Positions 23,009 through 32,215 of a DNA stretch of 64,000 bases are shown here, piece after piece (within the stretch, counting starts at the first letter, position 1; each line of letters opens with the position of its first letter). This DNA comes from Nanobdellota archaeon (lineage in GTDB: Archaea; Nanobdellota; Nanobdellia; Woesearchaeales; JAGLXL01): assembly GCA_023132895.1 (NCBI GenBank), contig JAGLXL010000001.1:124001-188000 (forward strand). The letters run 5' to 3'. Both the position numbers and the translations under genes were made by a program. The notes beneath the pieces were generated by a model that worked only from the letters and a program-made list of their open reading frames with translations, had not been told where the DNA came from and made no database searches.

Positions 23009-23803
23009 TTAAATTCGTTTCATTGACTTCCATTCATTGTCAAACATGGACTGGAAGTTTTTAACGAAATAAGGTGTGTCAATCCAAATACCAGAATCAT
23101 AGCTCTCATGGACATTTTTGTCATCCATTAACATCAAAGTCATTTCTTTGCCGTCAGTTAAAAGAAATCTCATGTTTTTGTTGGTGTTTCTGATTTCTAC
23201 GCCATTTAGCTGTTTTATTAATTTTTTATTAGAATCATTGACGTTGGCAGCAATTCTGATTTTAACGCCTTTTTTCTGGGCTTTTTCCAAATCGTTTTTG
23301 AATTTGCTGATTTTTCTTTGGAAACCGTCAGCAGTTGTTGCCAGAATGATTTCTTTTTCAGCGTTTTTAATCATGCTTGATAAATGCTCATATAATTTGT
23401 CACGGCCTCTGAAAGAACCGCTTTTATCAGTTGGGTCAACTAATTCAACACCAGTATTATGCAAAGAGTTTAATTCACTTAGAACATCGCTGGCTTTTAA
23501 TTTTTCCAGATTTTTTGATTTTCTTTCAGCTTCTTCGGTGACTTTTTTCTTAACTCTTTCAATAACTTCTTTAGGAGGTACTGCCAGATACTTGATTGGT
23601 TTTCCTAATTTGACTATGATAAATCCTTTTTTCTCTAATGATTCTAAAACATCGTAGGCTCTTGATCTTGGTACATTAGAAATATCTGATAATTCGCCTG
23701 CAGTTGAAACACCCCTTGACAATAAAGCTGTCCACAATTTAGCTTCATAACTATTCAAACCAAATTCCTTTAATTTTGCGATAAATTCTTTCTTGACTAA
23801 CAT
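23009..23803 (-). CDS. TrmB-family transcriptional regulator
   Basis: A 264-residue regulator. The winged helix at 1-70 (LKEFGLNSYEAKLWTALLSR, NVPRSRAYDVLESLEKKGFI) is typical of TrmB, followed by a linker coiled coil (VKKKVTEEAERKSKNLEKLK) and a C-terminal PLD-like effector domain (AEKEIILATTADGFQRKI, ILATT motif, to IWIDTPYFVKNFQSMFDNEW). The chosen ATG follows GGAGGG by eight bases; a start ten codons earlier has no ribosome site. TrmB proteins often sense sugars. The target is unknown here. Confidence 0.88.
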   Translation of the reverse strand: MLVKKEFIAKLKEFGLNSYEAKLWTALLSRGVSTAGELSDISNVPRSRAYDVLESLEKKGFIIVKLGKPIKYLAVPPKEVIERVKKKVTEEAERKSKNLEKLKASDVLSELNSLHNTGVELVDPTDKSGSFRGRDKLYEHLSSMIKNAEKEIILATTADGFQRKISKFKNDLEKAQKKGVKIRIAANVNDSNKKLIKQLNGVEIRNTNKNMRFLLTDGKEMTLMLMDDKNVHESYDSGIWIDTPYFVKNFQSMFDNEWKSMKRI

Positions 23804-23940
23804 GATTGTTCCCTCCAATGAGTTAGAAATCACCTGATTTTTGTTTCTTTTTATGTTAAAATGAGGAGCTCATATATAAATGTTTCGTTTATTTAGTTAC
23901 TGATTAGTAATAACATTTATATAAGGGGTATATGTTTGGT

Positions 23941-25128
23941 TTAAGATTTTTTAATTTCTCTAGAGGTTAAAAAGTATTTTTGTTGTTGATCGCCTTCAAT
24001 ACAATATAAAAATTTGCCCTGGTGGTCTATACTAAGGCCATTAACATAGTGTGGTTTTGCCAAGACTCTGGTTTTGGTAGGATTGGCATTGCAAATTGAA
24101 TAAGACGCTTTTTTACCTCCATGTTTATCTGTGGTTTCTTCTCTTTTAAAATAAAAAACTCCTGTAAATTTTGGATGGATAATTAGAGGGCTTTGATGAA
24201 CCTGAAACTTGCCTTGATCCAGCATTTTGATTTCCCCTTCTTGATGGGAGAATATTGCAGAATCTGTTTCGAGATAAATATCATTGTTATGATCCCAAGC
24301 TATATTGTGGATAAGTTCAAAGTCCCTTGCACCCAAGTTAATTGGTTGGAACTTGAATTTTCTTGTCTGAGGTTTGTAAAAGATGATTCCTCTTCTCTCA
24401 GTTATTTTTTCTTCGGCAACATAAGCAATCATCTGTGAACTTCTTTTAGTCGGGTGGTTCCAGACAGCTTTTGAGAGAACAAAATAATTTTTATTGAGAG
24501 GAACATTAGTTATAGCTCCTTTTTTGGAAACCAGAGTGATTGACCTGTTATTTTCATTCCAAAGAGCTAAATCATCCAGGGATGAAACCTCTGGATAGAA
24601 AAAATTAGTATTGGCAACAACACTATAAACTGGCTTGATTTTTGGTTTATTTTTAAAATCAGTAAATTCAACATGAAAAACTGTGCTTTTATTATCGACG
24701 GGGCCGCGGTAGATTAAATAACCAACTGGTTTTTTTTCATGATGCTGCCAAACAAAGCCTCCTGGCACGCACTCTCCTTGCTCAAAGAACTGCTTAAAAT
24801 CTTCTTTGTCGAGAATAAGGGTTTCTAAATCTTTGATATTTTCGCTGTTTCTCTGAATGTTTAGAAAAATTTTTCTTCCATTGCAGCCATATTCATCATA
24901 CATCAAAACATTATTGTGGTGAGGGGCACAGGCAAGTGTAGATTTGATTAATTCTCTTTTTTCTTGAGGGTGAAAAGGAAAAACTGTTGGTTTGCCTAAC
25001 TTAATTTCTAAATCTTCGGCTAAGGCAAATCTTCCGAATAAGGCGAATCCGCCTGTAATGGCAAGACCTCTGAGAACTTGTCTTCTGTTTGGACCAATAT
25101 CTTTCATTTTATTACTTAGTAGTGACAA
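23941..25128 (-). CDS. Tat-exported beta-propeller-like protein
   Basis: A 395-residue protein whose N-terminus NRRQVLRGLAITGGFALFGR is a twin-arginine signal (RRxVL), with cleavage likely near FALA-E. The mature part is beta-rich with repeated GKFxY or GxxxY strands (DHQGKFLYCIEGD, HPKFTGVFYFKRE), like a beta-propeller. Cysteines recur at DEYGCNG and GECVPGG. It is probably surface-located and folded before export, perhaps with a cofactor. Family not recognised. Confidence 0.65.
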   Translation of the reverse strand: MSLLSNKMKDIGPNRRQVLRGLAITGGFALFGRFALAEDLEIKLGKPTVFPFHPQEKRELIKSTLACAPHHNNVLMYDEYGCNGRKIFLNIQRNSENIKDLETLILDKEDFKQFFEQGECVPGGFVWQHHEKKPVGYLIYRGPVDNKSTVFHVEFTDFKNKPKIKPVYSVVANTNFFYPEVSSLDDLALWNENNRSITLVSKKGAITNVPLNKNYFVLSKAVWNHPTKRSSQMIAYVAEEKITERRGIIFYKPQTRKFKFQPINLGARDFELIHNIAWDHNNDIYLETDSAIFSHQEGEIKMLDQGKFQVHQSPLIIHPKFTGVFYFKREETTDKHGGKKASYSICNANPTKTRVLAKPHYVNGLSIDHQGKFLYCIEGDQQQKYFLTSREIKKS

Positions 25129-25136
25129 TAATAGTA

Positions 25137-25194
25137 TATAAATCTTTTGGTTTTTTGGACCTAAATAAAGATTGTTTTAGACAAAAGATTTATA
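25137..25194. promoter_or_regulatory. Mirror-image divergent promoters
   Basis: TATAAATCTTTTG (25137-25149) and CAAAAGATTTATA (25182-25194) are perfect 13-bp inverted repeats, each containing a TATA box facing its own gene (Tat protein leftward, large surface protein rightward). A 130-base leader to 25336 contains TTGGGG and CCCCAA arms. Confidence 0.55.
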
Positions 25195-25335
25195 AACAAA
25201 AAAAAATTACTTCTGTTAAGTTTAGTTGAACATATTGTTCTGGCTTGGGGGAGCTAGGCAGAAAAAAAGGTGAAAAAGATAGTACCCCAAATAAAATTTT
25301 GGAATTCTAATAAAAACAATAAGAGGTGTATTTAA

Positions 25336-28300
25336 ATGTCTTTAAAAACGAAGTTTTTTAAGAACTTAGAAAATTCAAAGAATTTTCAAAGTAATAAGAA
25401 AATATTAGTTATAGGTCTATTAATGTGTTTTTTGATGGTTTTGTCTGTCGCAGCAGTTTATGCTGGCGATGCTACAACCAACCCATATGATGGGGGTTGT
25501 GTTATTACTGGACCATATACCCCAGACAATGTTTGTCAAGTTAAATTAGGTGAAACTTCTAATAATTGTATGACTGATTGCAAGAATACTTTTGCTGTTG
25601 GAACAGTGACATATATCCCCCTTTTACCAACAGCTGTTGTGATACAAATCAGACCAATTAATCCTGGTTGGCCTCTTCCACCTCCTCCTCCTGGTGCTGG
25701 TGTAGGTGGAGGTCCTTGGGGTGGTGGTATTGGCGGCGGTGGTGCTGGTGATGGTAATCCTCCTCCTCCTCCTCCTGGAAGCGGTGGTGGTGCTGGTGGC
25801 GGTGGTGGTGGTACTCTTCCTCTTCCTGGCGGGCCAATAACTAGGTCAGCTGTATGCGGCAATGGTGGACTTCCTGAGACTTGGGCTGGTGAACAATGTG
25901 AAAGACCAGGTGACCCTTGTGAATTTGAATATTTTGATGGCAATGGACAGAGGCAAACAGGCATAGGTACATGTGATCCAACCTGTTATTGTCCTGTGGT
26001 TATTAGAATTAGTGATCTTGGCGGAGATCCAAATACTATAGGTTCTGATAATACCCCTATATCTACTATAAAACTTAGTGATAAAGGCGGTGATACTTAT
26101 ATAATAAATGTCTGGTCAATGCATTCATTTGACGGCGGCTATGGTGCATGTTCAGTAGAATATCCAAATGGAGACCATGTGTTTAAAGACTGCTATTGGG
26201 ATGTTGCTGAATCCTCAGTAGTTGTTGAAGACCTTGTTTTGCCAAATGAATTACATACCATAGTTCTTGGGATTGGCGGTTTTGTAGGGACTGATGGCAT
26301 GTCATTAGAAAATACTTATATGGGCAGTGATAAACACGAATATACATTTGACGCTGGACTTAATGCTTGGCATCCATTTACAGTATTACATACTGGAGGA
26401 CAGACTCACGTAGGCGACGTGAATGTCGATGTTAATGTCCCTTCAGGGCAAAGGATGTTTGTAGAGATTGCCCAGGATGCTACAACTACACCAGCACCAA
26501 ATGACGGCAGATACAAATTTATGGTGAGAGACCCAGATGGAATAAGACACGACTGTATGACATTTAGAGAAATTCCAGTAGACGGCAACAGTCATGTAAG
26601 GGATTTATTCTGTGACGGCATCGAGGTAGGCGACTTTATTCAATTTTATATTGAAGGCCAAGATACAGTCAGCGCAGGTGGGAATATCGTGTTTGGTGTC
26701 GGATATGATTCATTAGTGCTTCATGCACCTGACCTTGCACCAACTATACAAGCAGGCGGACAATATACCTGGGAAGGCTTGGCTTATCAAGATGCAACTG
26801 CGACTGGTCCTTCAACATTCTTCCATGTCACTGACCATAACTGTGTAGGTTGTACAGTCACCCGTAATCTTTATGTAAACGATGAATTAAGAGCAGCAAC
26901 ATCAGATATGATTGGAGGCATAGGATTCTACAAATACAATTATGAAGAAGATGTGATCATTGAGGCTGGTGATGTTGTTAAAGAGACCATGAGTATTGAT
27001 GGTGCTCCTGGACAGTGGGTCGAGTTATTACCATTTGCCTATTTATGGACTAATGAGTTTAACAAGATTAATTTACCAGCTACAACATTAACACCAGGAA
27101 TACCACAAGAGTATGGGCCTTACAGCAATTGTGAAAGTGGTTCTTATGCAATTGGTGATGTACGCTATGGTGTGCTTGCCGAGCTCAAAGGAGCAACATG
27201 TACTGGTGATCTTGGAAGTGAACCACCAGGAGAAGATTGCATAGGCACACTCACAGTAGCCTTGACTAATCCATACACAGGAGACATTGATGAGGTAACC
27301 TGCCAATATGAGGTGCCTGTTGGAGCTACAACAGATACCCCATGCCATATCGTAGGTATTGAAGTTAATTATAATTTGCTGAGTGATCAAATAACCATTA
27401 CATCAAACTTAATAAGTGGAGAATCACTAAGCTATGACGAGACCGTTGTGTTTGCAACAACTTGTAGGCCGTTTACGCCTCCAGAATTTGCTGAAGTTAG
27501 CTGTGGAGATACAATAACTGGAAACGTTGTCTTATCACAAGACATTACTGGATGTACTGGAGATGGCCTGATAGTTAAAGGAAGCTTGGATTGTAATGGT
27601 TATACAATTTCTGCTGCCCCTGGAAATACTGGTACTGGAGTAGTTGTAAATTGTGGTGATGATGATGGTACTTGTGAAAGAAGTTCTGGCGGCCATTCTG
27701 TTACAAAATGTAGTGTTGAAGGCTTTAAAACAGGTGTCGTGATAGGAAATACTGATAGTGCTATATTATCAGACTTTAGTATTGTAGGTGGCACTGCCTT
27801 AAATGAAGGGTATGTGGTATGGGACAGCAACGCTGTTATCCAAGGCGGAACAATAAATGGTGTTGACATCTGTATTGACGCTATGGGTGATGGGGTTGTT
27901 GATATAGATGATATAACTTGTTTGATTGATAGTACTGCCGGCATTAGACTGGATGGTACAACTGGCGGAACAATCAGCAACTCAGCATTGACTAGTCTTA
28001 GTGGGTATGGAGACGGTATTCAGCTCTTAGGAACTACTAACATAGTTCTGAGTGGCAACACACTAACTAACTTTATCCATGGTCTGTTGATTAATGCGGT
28101 TTCGACAGGAACAACAATTGGACCAAATGAAAAATACTTCAACAATCAATTGGATGCGAGCTATTATGCAGCCAATGTCAACTTAGTGCAGCCAGTCTAT
28201 GCAGTTAATGTTGACACAAATGGTGATGGCATTGCAGATGCAGGTCATGGATGGTTGAATCCTTGGGATGCGTCAGTTCGATTAATTGTGCATGGTAAGA

Positions 28301-29145
28301 GAATCCAGAGAGTAACAAAGACTGTATCTACCTTCCTGAAGGATAATGTTAAAGCTAAGGCAATTCTGTTTGACAGTACCTGTGCTCAATCTGCATTAGC
28401 CTTGCCTAGAGAAATGCGGGCTCAAGCATTGTGGGCTTGCCCAGATGTTGGACAAGTTGGCGGCTTGACTGATGAATATGGAGAAGTTACTATTGGTGTG
28501 CCTAGCGGCGTGCCTTTGATATTTGCTGGATGGGATCAAGATGACACTAATATCTATTACTGGACTTTTAAAGGAATAACTTTAGCAACTGGTGAAACAG
28601 CCAAACAAGGATTCCACAAGATGGAAATTGAAGGAAGCTACTATGCATATGCTATGGAAGAAACTGTCATTACAGGAGCAGCTGGCGAAACATTGATTAT
28701 GCAAAACCCAGACTATGTTGACTGGGTATTTAGTGAAGGTAATGAGATGTACTATCCGTTCATCTTTACCAGTGACAGTGGATGGACAGTTAATGTCTGC
28801 GCAGAAGTTCCTGAAGGCTATATTATTGTAGAGCCTGACACTTGTGTAACAACTTTTGTCGGAGGAGAAACAAAAGCCATCCTGTTTAAAGTTCTTGAAA
28901 CAGGAAGCCCAAAACCTAACATGAAAGCAACAATTAAAGTGAAGAGTGGTAAAGGACATACAAAGACCATTAAGAAAGGAATTGCAGGAAAGCAGAAAGC
29001 AAAAGGCAAGGGTAAGGGCAAAGGAGTAACAGGAGCAGCTATCTTTGGAGACGGCTTGACTGGAGGACAGTTAGGAGTTGCAATGATGTTGTTCTTGGTA
29101 GGAGCAGTAGCAATCTTCTATGTCTACAACAAAAAGAAGAAATAA
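25336..29145 (+). CDS. Giant cell-surface protein with beta-helix and C-terminal membrane anchor
   Basis: A 1269-residue secreted protein. A signal peptide ends near residue 45 (ILVIGLLMCFLMVLSVAAVYA then GD). Residues 112-168 are a Pro/Gly-rich linker with PPPPPPG blocks. The middle (about 230-660) is beta-rich and cysteine-containing. About 720-960 resembles a right-handed beta-helix of the NosD/CASH type (SNSALTSLSGYGDGIQLLGT, IVLSGNTLTNFIHGLLI). The end has a Lys/Gly-rich spacer (KQKAKGKGKGKG) and a transmembrane anchor (LGVAMMLFLVGAVAIFYVYN) followed by lysines. It is likely a main S-layer or adhesin-like protein, and its strong leader agrees with high expression. Confidence 0.85.
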   Translation: MSLKTKFFKNLENSKNFQSNKKILVIGLLMCFLMVLSVAAVYAGDATTNPYDGGCVITGPYTPDNVCQVKLGETSNNCMTDCKNTFAVGTVTYIPLLPTAVVIQIRPINPGWPLPPPPPGAGVGGGPWGGGIGGGGAGDGNPPPPPPGSGGGAGGGGGGTLPLPGGPITRSAVCGNGGLPETWAGEQCERPGDPCEFEYFDGNGQRQTGIGTCDPTCYCPVVIRISDLGGDPNTIGSDNTPISTIKLSDKGGDTYIINVWSMHSFDGGYGACSVEYPNGDHVFKDCYWDVAESSVVVEDLVLPNELHTIVLGIGGFVGTDGMSLENTYMGSDKHEYTFDAGLNAWHPFTVLHTGGQTHVGDVNVDVNVPSGQRMFVEIAQDATTTPAPNDGRYKFMVRDPDGIRHDCMTFREIPVDGNSHVRDLFCDGIEVGDFIQFYIEGQDTVSAGGNIVFGVGYDSLVLHAPDLAPTIQAGGQYTWEGLAYQDATATGPSTFFHVTDHNCVGCTVTRNLYVNDELRAATSDMIGGIGFYKYNYEEDVIIEAGDVVKETMSIDGAPGQWVELLPFAYLWTNEFNKINLPATTLTPGIPQEYGPYSNCESGSYAIGDVRYGVLAELKGATCTGDLGSEPPGEDCIGTLTVALTNPYTGDIDEVTCQYEVPVGATTDTPCHIVGIEVNYNLLSDQITITSNLISGESLSYDETVVFATTCRPFTPPEFAEVSCGDTITGNVVLSQDITGCTGDGLIVKGSLDCNGYTISAAPGNTGTGVVVNCGDDDGTCERSSGGHSVTKCSVEGFKTGVVIGNTDSAILSDFSIVGGTALNEGYVVWDSNAVIQGGTINGVDICIDAMGDGVVDIDDITCLIDSTAGIRLDGTTGGTISNSALTSLSGYGDGIQLLGTTNIVLSGNTLTNFIHGLLINAVSTGTTIGPNEKYFNNQLDASYYAANVNLVQPVYAVNVDTNGDGIADAGHGWLNPWDASVRLIVHGKRIQRVTKTVSTFLKDNVKAKAILFDSTCAQSALALPREMRAQALWACPDVGQVGGLTDEYGEVTIGVPSGVPLIFAGWDQDDTNIYYWTFKGITLATGETAKQGFHKMEIEGSYYAYAMEETVITGAAGETLIMQNPDYVDWVFSEGNEMYYPFIFTSDSGWTVNVCAEVPEGYIIVEPDTCVTTFVGGETKAILFKVLETGSPKPNMKATIKVKSGKGHTKTIKKGIAGKQKAKGKGKGKGVTGAAIFGDGLTGGQLGVAMMLFLVGAVAIFYVYNKKKK

Positions 29146-29171
29146 ATTTTTTCTTTTTTTCTTTTTATTTT

Positions 29172-29453
29172 TTAATCAACTGTAAATAGTTTATTGTCTG
29201 AAACTTTAAACAATTTAATTCTGGCACCAGCATCTAACCAGCCATGAGCATAGTTTAGGGCGGCAAAAGCAGTGACTAAATCACCTTTTTCTTGGAAGTG
29301 TTTGGCGTCCTGGAAGTATCTAGTGGCCATGTCTAAGAAATCTTCTGCATCGGATAAACGTGTTTCATCTAAAGCAGCTTTGGCTTTTTCAAGAGCTTCT
29401 GAAGTAATTGAGAAGTATTTTTCTAGGCGTTTTTTAGTAATTGTGTTTTTCAT
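29172..29453 (-). CDS. DUF357 family protein
   Basis: A 93-residue helical protein typical of archaeal DUF357 (RLEKYFSITSEALEKAKAAL, ATRYFQDAKHFQEKGDLVTA, NYAHGWLDAGARI). Its ATG overlaps the HEPN stop as ATGA (29450-29453). The first 25 codons recur almost unchanged at 30627-30698, downstream of the 506-residue gene, where they form the same ATGA overlap with that gene's stop. So the DUF357 gene originally followed the 506-residue gene, and the HEPN-MNT pair now lies between. Function unknown. Confidence 0.85.
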   Translation of the reverse strand: MKNTITKKRLEKYFSITSEALEKAKAALDETRLSDAEDFLDMATRYFQDAKHFQEKGDLVTAFAALNYAHGWLDAGARIKLFKVSDNKLFTVD

Positions 29454-29968
29454 TCTTCTAAAAATAATCTTAATTTGGCGGTGAATTGTCTGGCTTTGTC
29501 AAGAATCTCTTTTGTTCTTCTTTCTGTATAAACCTTCGTTGGACTATATTTACTAACTGAACTTTCTTTTCTAGCGTCATGAAAATATTCGAGATAATCT
29601 TCCTCAAAGATTTTATGTGCTTGATTCAAAAGTTCTAAATCTTCCTTTTCAAGTTCGTCTGGCACTAATAAATGCCCTAAAGCTATTTGGGTTGCATAAT
29701 GATCGTCTGTTTCATAACCTTTTGTCAGAATAGCTGCTTTAGCAAGATAAAGCATGGCATAGTAACAAATAGTGATGGCCCAATAAGATTTAGCAGATTG
29801 ATCAGACCCGTTTACAAATTCTGCTAATTCAAAACTATCCATACCTTTAATCATGAATTTTTTGATTTTAAAAGAAGCATTACTTTTTTTAATAAAGAAC
29901 TTTCTTTCTCTTTTTTCAGATAATAGTCTTTTAAATTCCTCTTGATAATATTCTTTATCAAATTCCAT
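29450..29968 (-). CDS. HEPN-domain protein (toxin partner)
   Basis: A 172-residue helical protein. HEPN signatures are SYWAITICYYAMLYLAKAAI and an ARKESSVSKYSPT turn at about 135-150, where an Rx4-6H motif would be expected but tyrosine replaces histidine. The partner NTase gene lies 15 bp upstream. The stop overlaps the DUF357 start, placing DUF357 translation under the module's influence. It is probably the toxin or effector half of an MNT-HEPN system. Confidence 0.78.
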   Translation of the reverse strand: MEFDKEYYQEEFKRLLSEKRERKFFIKKSNASFKIKKFMIKGMDSFELAEFVNGSDQSAKSYWAITICYYAMLYLAKAAILTKGYETDDHYATQIALGHLLVPDELEKEDLELLNQAHKIFEEDYLEYFHDARKESSVSKYSPTKVYTERRTKEILDKARQFTAKLRLFLEE

Positions 29969-29983
29969 TTTATTTAACTTTGA

Positions 29984-30580
29984 TTAAATGCTTAAAAACA
30001 TATTGGTTTTATTGTGCCAGAGTATATTCCAAAAATATTCTTCTCCATATAAAATAATGTGGCTTTTAATGACTTCATTAGCCAAATTATGTTCTTTTTC
30101 TTTTAACATGGCTGTAAATTCTTTTTTTGACATAAAAATTGGATTTATTTCTAACTTAAATAATCTTTCATGCTTTGAGAAATTAATATTTTTTTTTCCA
30201 TTTTTATTAATAATCAAGACATCAATATCACTTTTTTCTCTATGTCTTTCTTCTGCTCTTGAACCAAAAAGGATTACACAATAATCTCCGGGGAGGAAAT
30301 CATCTTTGATTATTTTAAATTCTTTGTGTTTTTTTAAGAAGTTTTCAGCTTTTTTTCTTTCGGCGATAATTAAATAGTTTTTGGTTAAGCTATCAGTTAA
30401 GTTTAGAGAACAGAGTTTAATGTTTCCTTTCTGTTTGATAGTAAATAATTGGTTGTTTTTTTTGATTAGCCTATTAGCGGTTGTATAAGGAACTTTAGCT
30501 TTGATAGAAAGTGATCTAATAGTTATCTCATCTTTAAGTTCTTTTCCTAAAGTCCAGATAAGTTCTAACAGATTATCCAT
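29984..30580 (-). CDS. Winged-helix nucleotidyltransferase (MNT-type antitoxin)
   Basis: A 198-residue protein. An N-terminal HTH (ITIRSLSIKAKVPYTTANRL) is followed by an NTase core with GSRAEERHREKSDIDVLIIN (GSx10DxD) at about 106-125. It pairs with the HEPN gene downstream. The palindrome AACCATTAATGGTT overlaps the TATA region 15 bp upstream of the start, suggesting self-repression. Same domain order as the pair at 1337, but sequence similarity is low, so the two modules arrived separately. Confidence 0.85.
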   Translation of the reverse strand: MDNLLELIWTLGKELKDEITIRSLSIKAKVPYTTANRLIKKNNQLFTIKQKGNIKLCSLNLTDSLTKNYLIIAERKKAENFLKKHKEFKIIKDDFLPGDYCVILFGSRAEERHREKSDIDVLIINKNGKKNINFSKHERLFKLEINPIFMSKKEFTAMLKEKEHNLANEVIKSHIILYGEEYFWNILWHNKTNMFLSI

Positions 30581-30594
30581 TTTTGGAGAATATT

Positions 30595-30608
30595 AACCAT
30601 TAATGGTT
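30595..30608. promoter_or_regulatory. Palindromic operator of the HEPN-MNT module
   Basis: AACCATTAATGGTT is a perfect 14-bp palindrome abutting a TTTATAAA box (leftward reading) just upstream of the NTase start at 30580. Confidence 0.55.
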
Positions 30609-30698
30609 TATAAATATTTCGTTAAATTTGGCTTTTTCAAGAGCTTCTGAAGTAATTGAAAAGTATTTTTCGAGTTTTTCTTTGGTGATTGTGTTCAT
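30600..30698 (-). pseudogene. Truncated DUF357 5' end (relic)
   Basis: Encodes MNTITKEKLEKYFSITSE and then ALEKAK, 24 codons matching the intact DUF357 start with one missing lysine and mostly synonymous changes, then eight unrelated codons and a stop. The ATG overlaps the stop of the 506-residue gene (30695-30698). It marks the original position of the DUF357 gene. Confidence 0.82.
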
Positions 30699-32215
30699 TT
30701 TTGAGCTGTAAATCCTTTTTCTTTAATATATTTTCTAATATCTTTTTTGAATGAATCTAATTGCGGCTGGTATTTACTAGTATCAAAACCTCTCTCTTGA
30801 GCATTTGCGATAAAGACCTTAAGAGGGCGAGCACGACTAAAAAAAGGCTTTGGTCCGGAATGGAAACTAGGATTTTCAGCCATGGTTTTTTCAATTTCTT
30901 GTTGGTGTTGTTCAAGTTTTTTTCTGGCATAATTTACTAAACCATTAAAAAAATCTTCAATATTGTTATTATCAATAAACTCAAAAAGATAATTGTGGGT
31001 AAGTTCATTTGATCTTTTAGAGGGAAGATGCCATATTTGGATATCAGCATAATCTTCAACCTTTTCGTCTAAATCTCCATTGATGATGCCCATTATTTGC
31101 CCTAAGGGTTCTCTAGACAGATAAGTTATTCCCTCTTTAAAAAGACGAAAACAAATTTCTGGATAACAACCCATATCTAAATCGCGTGAAGCAGTAAAAA
31201 ACCTGAGGACTTCTTTAAAAACATGTTTGGCTTGTTCCCGGTCAGTGAATCGGCTGTAGGAATGGATGACTTTTTCATCTCTTTTTACTTTTAAACCCAA
31301 ATCATCAAAAACTTTTTGAGTAAAGTTTAAACGTTCCTGGGCATGACTATACTCTGTATCAATATATCTTATTTTTAAAGCATAGTCATGATTTATTTCA
31401 TCGAATTGAGCTTCAATCTCTGTATAATGGCAGCCTAGTGTAATGCTAAAGGAGCCATAGTCATGACCAACAATACCATGAATGGGATGTTTTCTTTTTT
31501 CAAACATGGTTTTTTTTTCATGCCGATTCAAGCTCTTCATGTACTGAATAAAAATCCGATAAATATCTGATTCTGGTCCTGAATCTTTGGCTTTGGAAAC
31601 ATTATCAAACTTAGAAATACAAGCGGTTAAGCCTTCGCCTAAACTAATAAGCTGTTTACCTTCGGTGCCGCCATAAGAGGTAATGTGGCAAGTAAATTTT
31701 TCCACAGCCTGGGCATGAAGAAAGCGAACCATCTCTTCTAAAGTAGTGATATCATCTAAAGATTCTAACTGGGATTGAGCTCCTTTTTCCCAGTCATAAG
31801 AAAGTTTTCGAAAGTCCTGATAAGCTTCTTGGGCAATAGAAGTTTGGGCCAGCCCCATAAAACCATACAAAGGATCATGATTATGATAGCCGAATTTGAC
31901 AATAAAATTTAATCTTTCAACAATTGAATAAAATTTTGAATTTAATTCTTTGACTTTAAGATAATAAGGGTGTTCTTCAATATGGCAAGGACTAAATTTT
32001 GAAGCTGCATCAATAATGGCGGCAAGAGAAGCCATTTCTTCTAAGCCTTCCATGGTTTGGTTATAGAAAGGAATAAGATTTCGTCTATTAGTAGCATGGT
32101 CTGTTTCAAGACTGTGGATAGCTTCAAACTGGAGATTAGTGAGACTGCTGAGTATCTGGTAATTAATATCTTTGAGTCTTCTTAATCTGTTAAGATGGTT
32201 TTTTTGATGATTCAT
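30695..32215 (-). CDS. Hypothetical protein, 506 aa; C-terminal half shares a domain with its neighbour
   Basis: A soluble, largely helical protein. Residues about 285-345 (ERLNFTQKVFDDLGLKVKRD, then FTASRDLDM) align with the 309-residue protein encoded upstream (ERLKFIERVLHHFNFETKKT, SVKDLDM). Similar segments occur near the C-terminus of some archaeal pyruvate/PEP-dikinase-like proteins. That is from memory and uncertain. It overlaps the upstream gene as ATGA (32212-32215). No catalytic motif recognised. Confidence 0.6.
   Translation of the reverse strand: MNHQKNHLNRLRRLKDINYQILSSLTNLQFEAIHSLETDHATNRRNLIPFYNQTMEGLEEMASLAAIIDAASKFSPCHIEEHPYYLKVKELNSKFYSIVERLNFIVKFGYHNHDPLYGFMGLAQTSIAQEAYQDFRKLSYDWEKGAQSQLESLDDITTLEEMVRFLHAQAVEKFTCHITSYGGTEGKQLISLGEGLTACISKFDNVSKAKDSGPESDIYRIFIQYMKSLNRHEKKTMFEKRKHPIHGIVGHDYGSFSITLGCHYTEIEAQFDEINHDYALKIRYIDTEYSHAQERLNFTQKVFDDLGLKVKRDEKVIHSYSRFTDREQAKHVFKEVLRFFTASRDLDMGCYPEICFRLFKEGITYLSREPLGQIMGIINGDLDEKVEDYADIQIWHLPSKRSNELTHNYLFEFIDNNNIEDFFNGLVNYARKKLEQHQQEIEKTMAENPSFHSGPKPFFSRARPLKVFIANAQERGFDTSKYQPQLDSFKKDIRKYIKEKGFTAQK

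Noticed and set aside
25536-25964. Leftward proline-rich protein
   Set aside because: It is the antisense shadow of the Pro/Gly linker of the surface protein.
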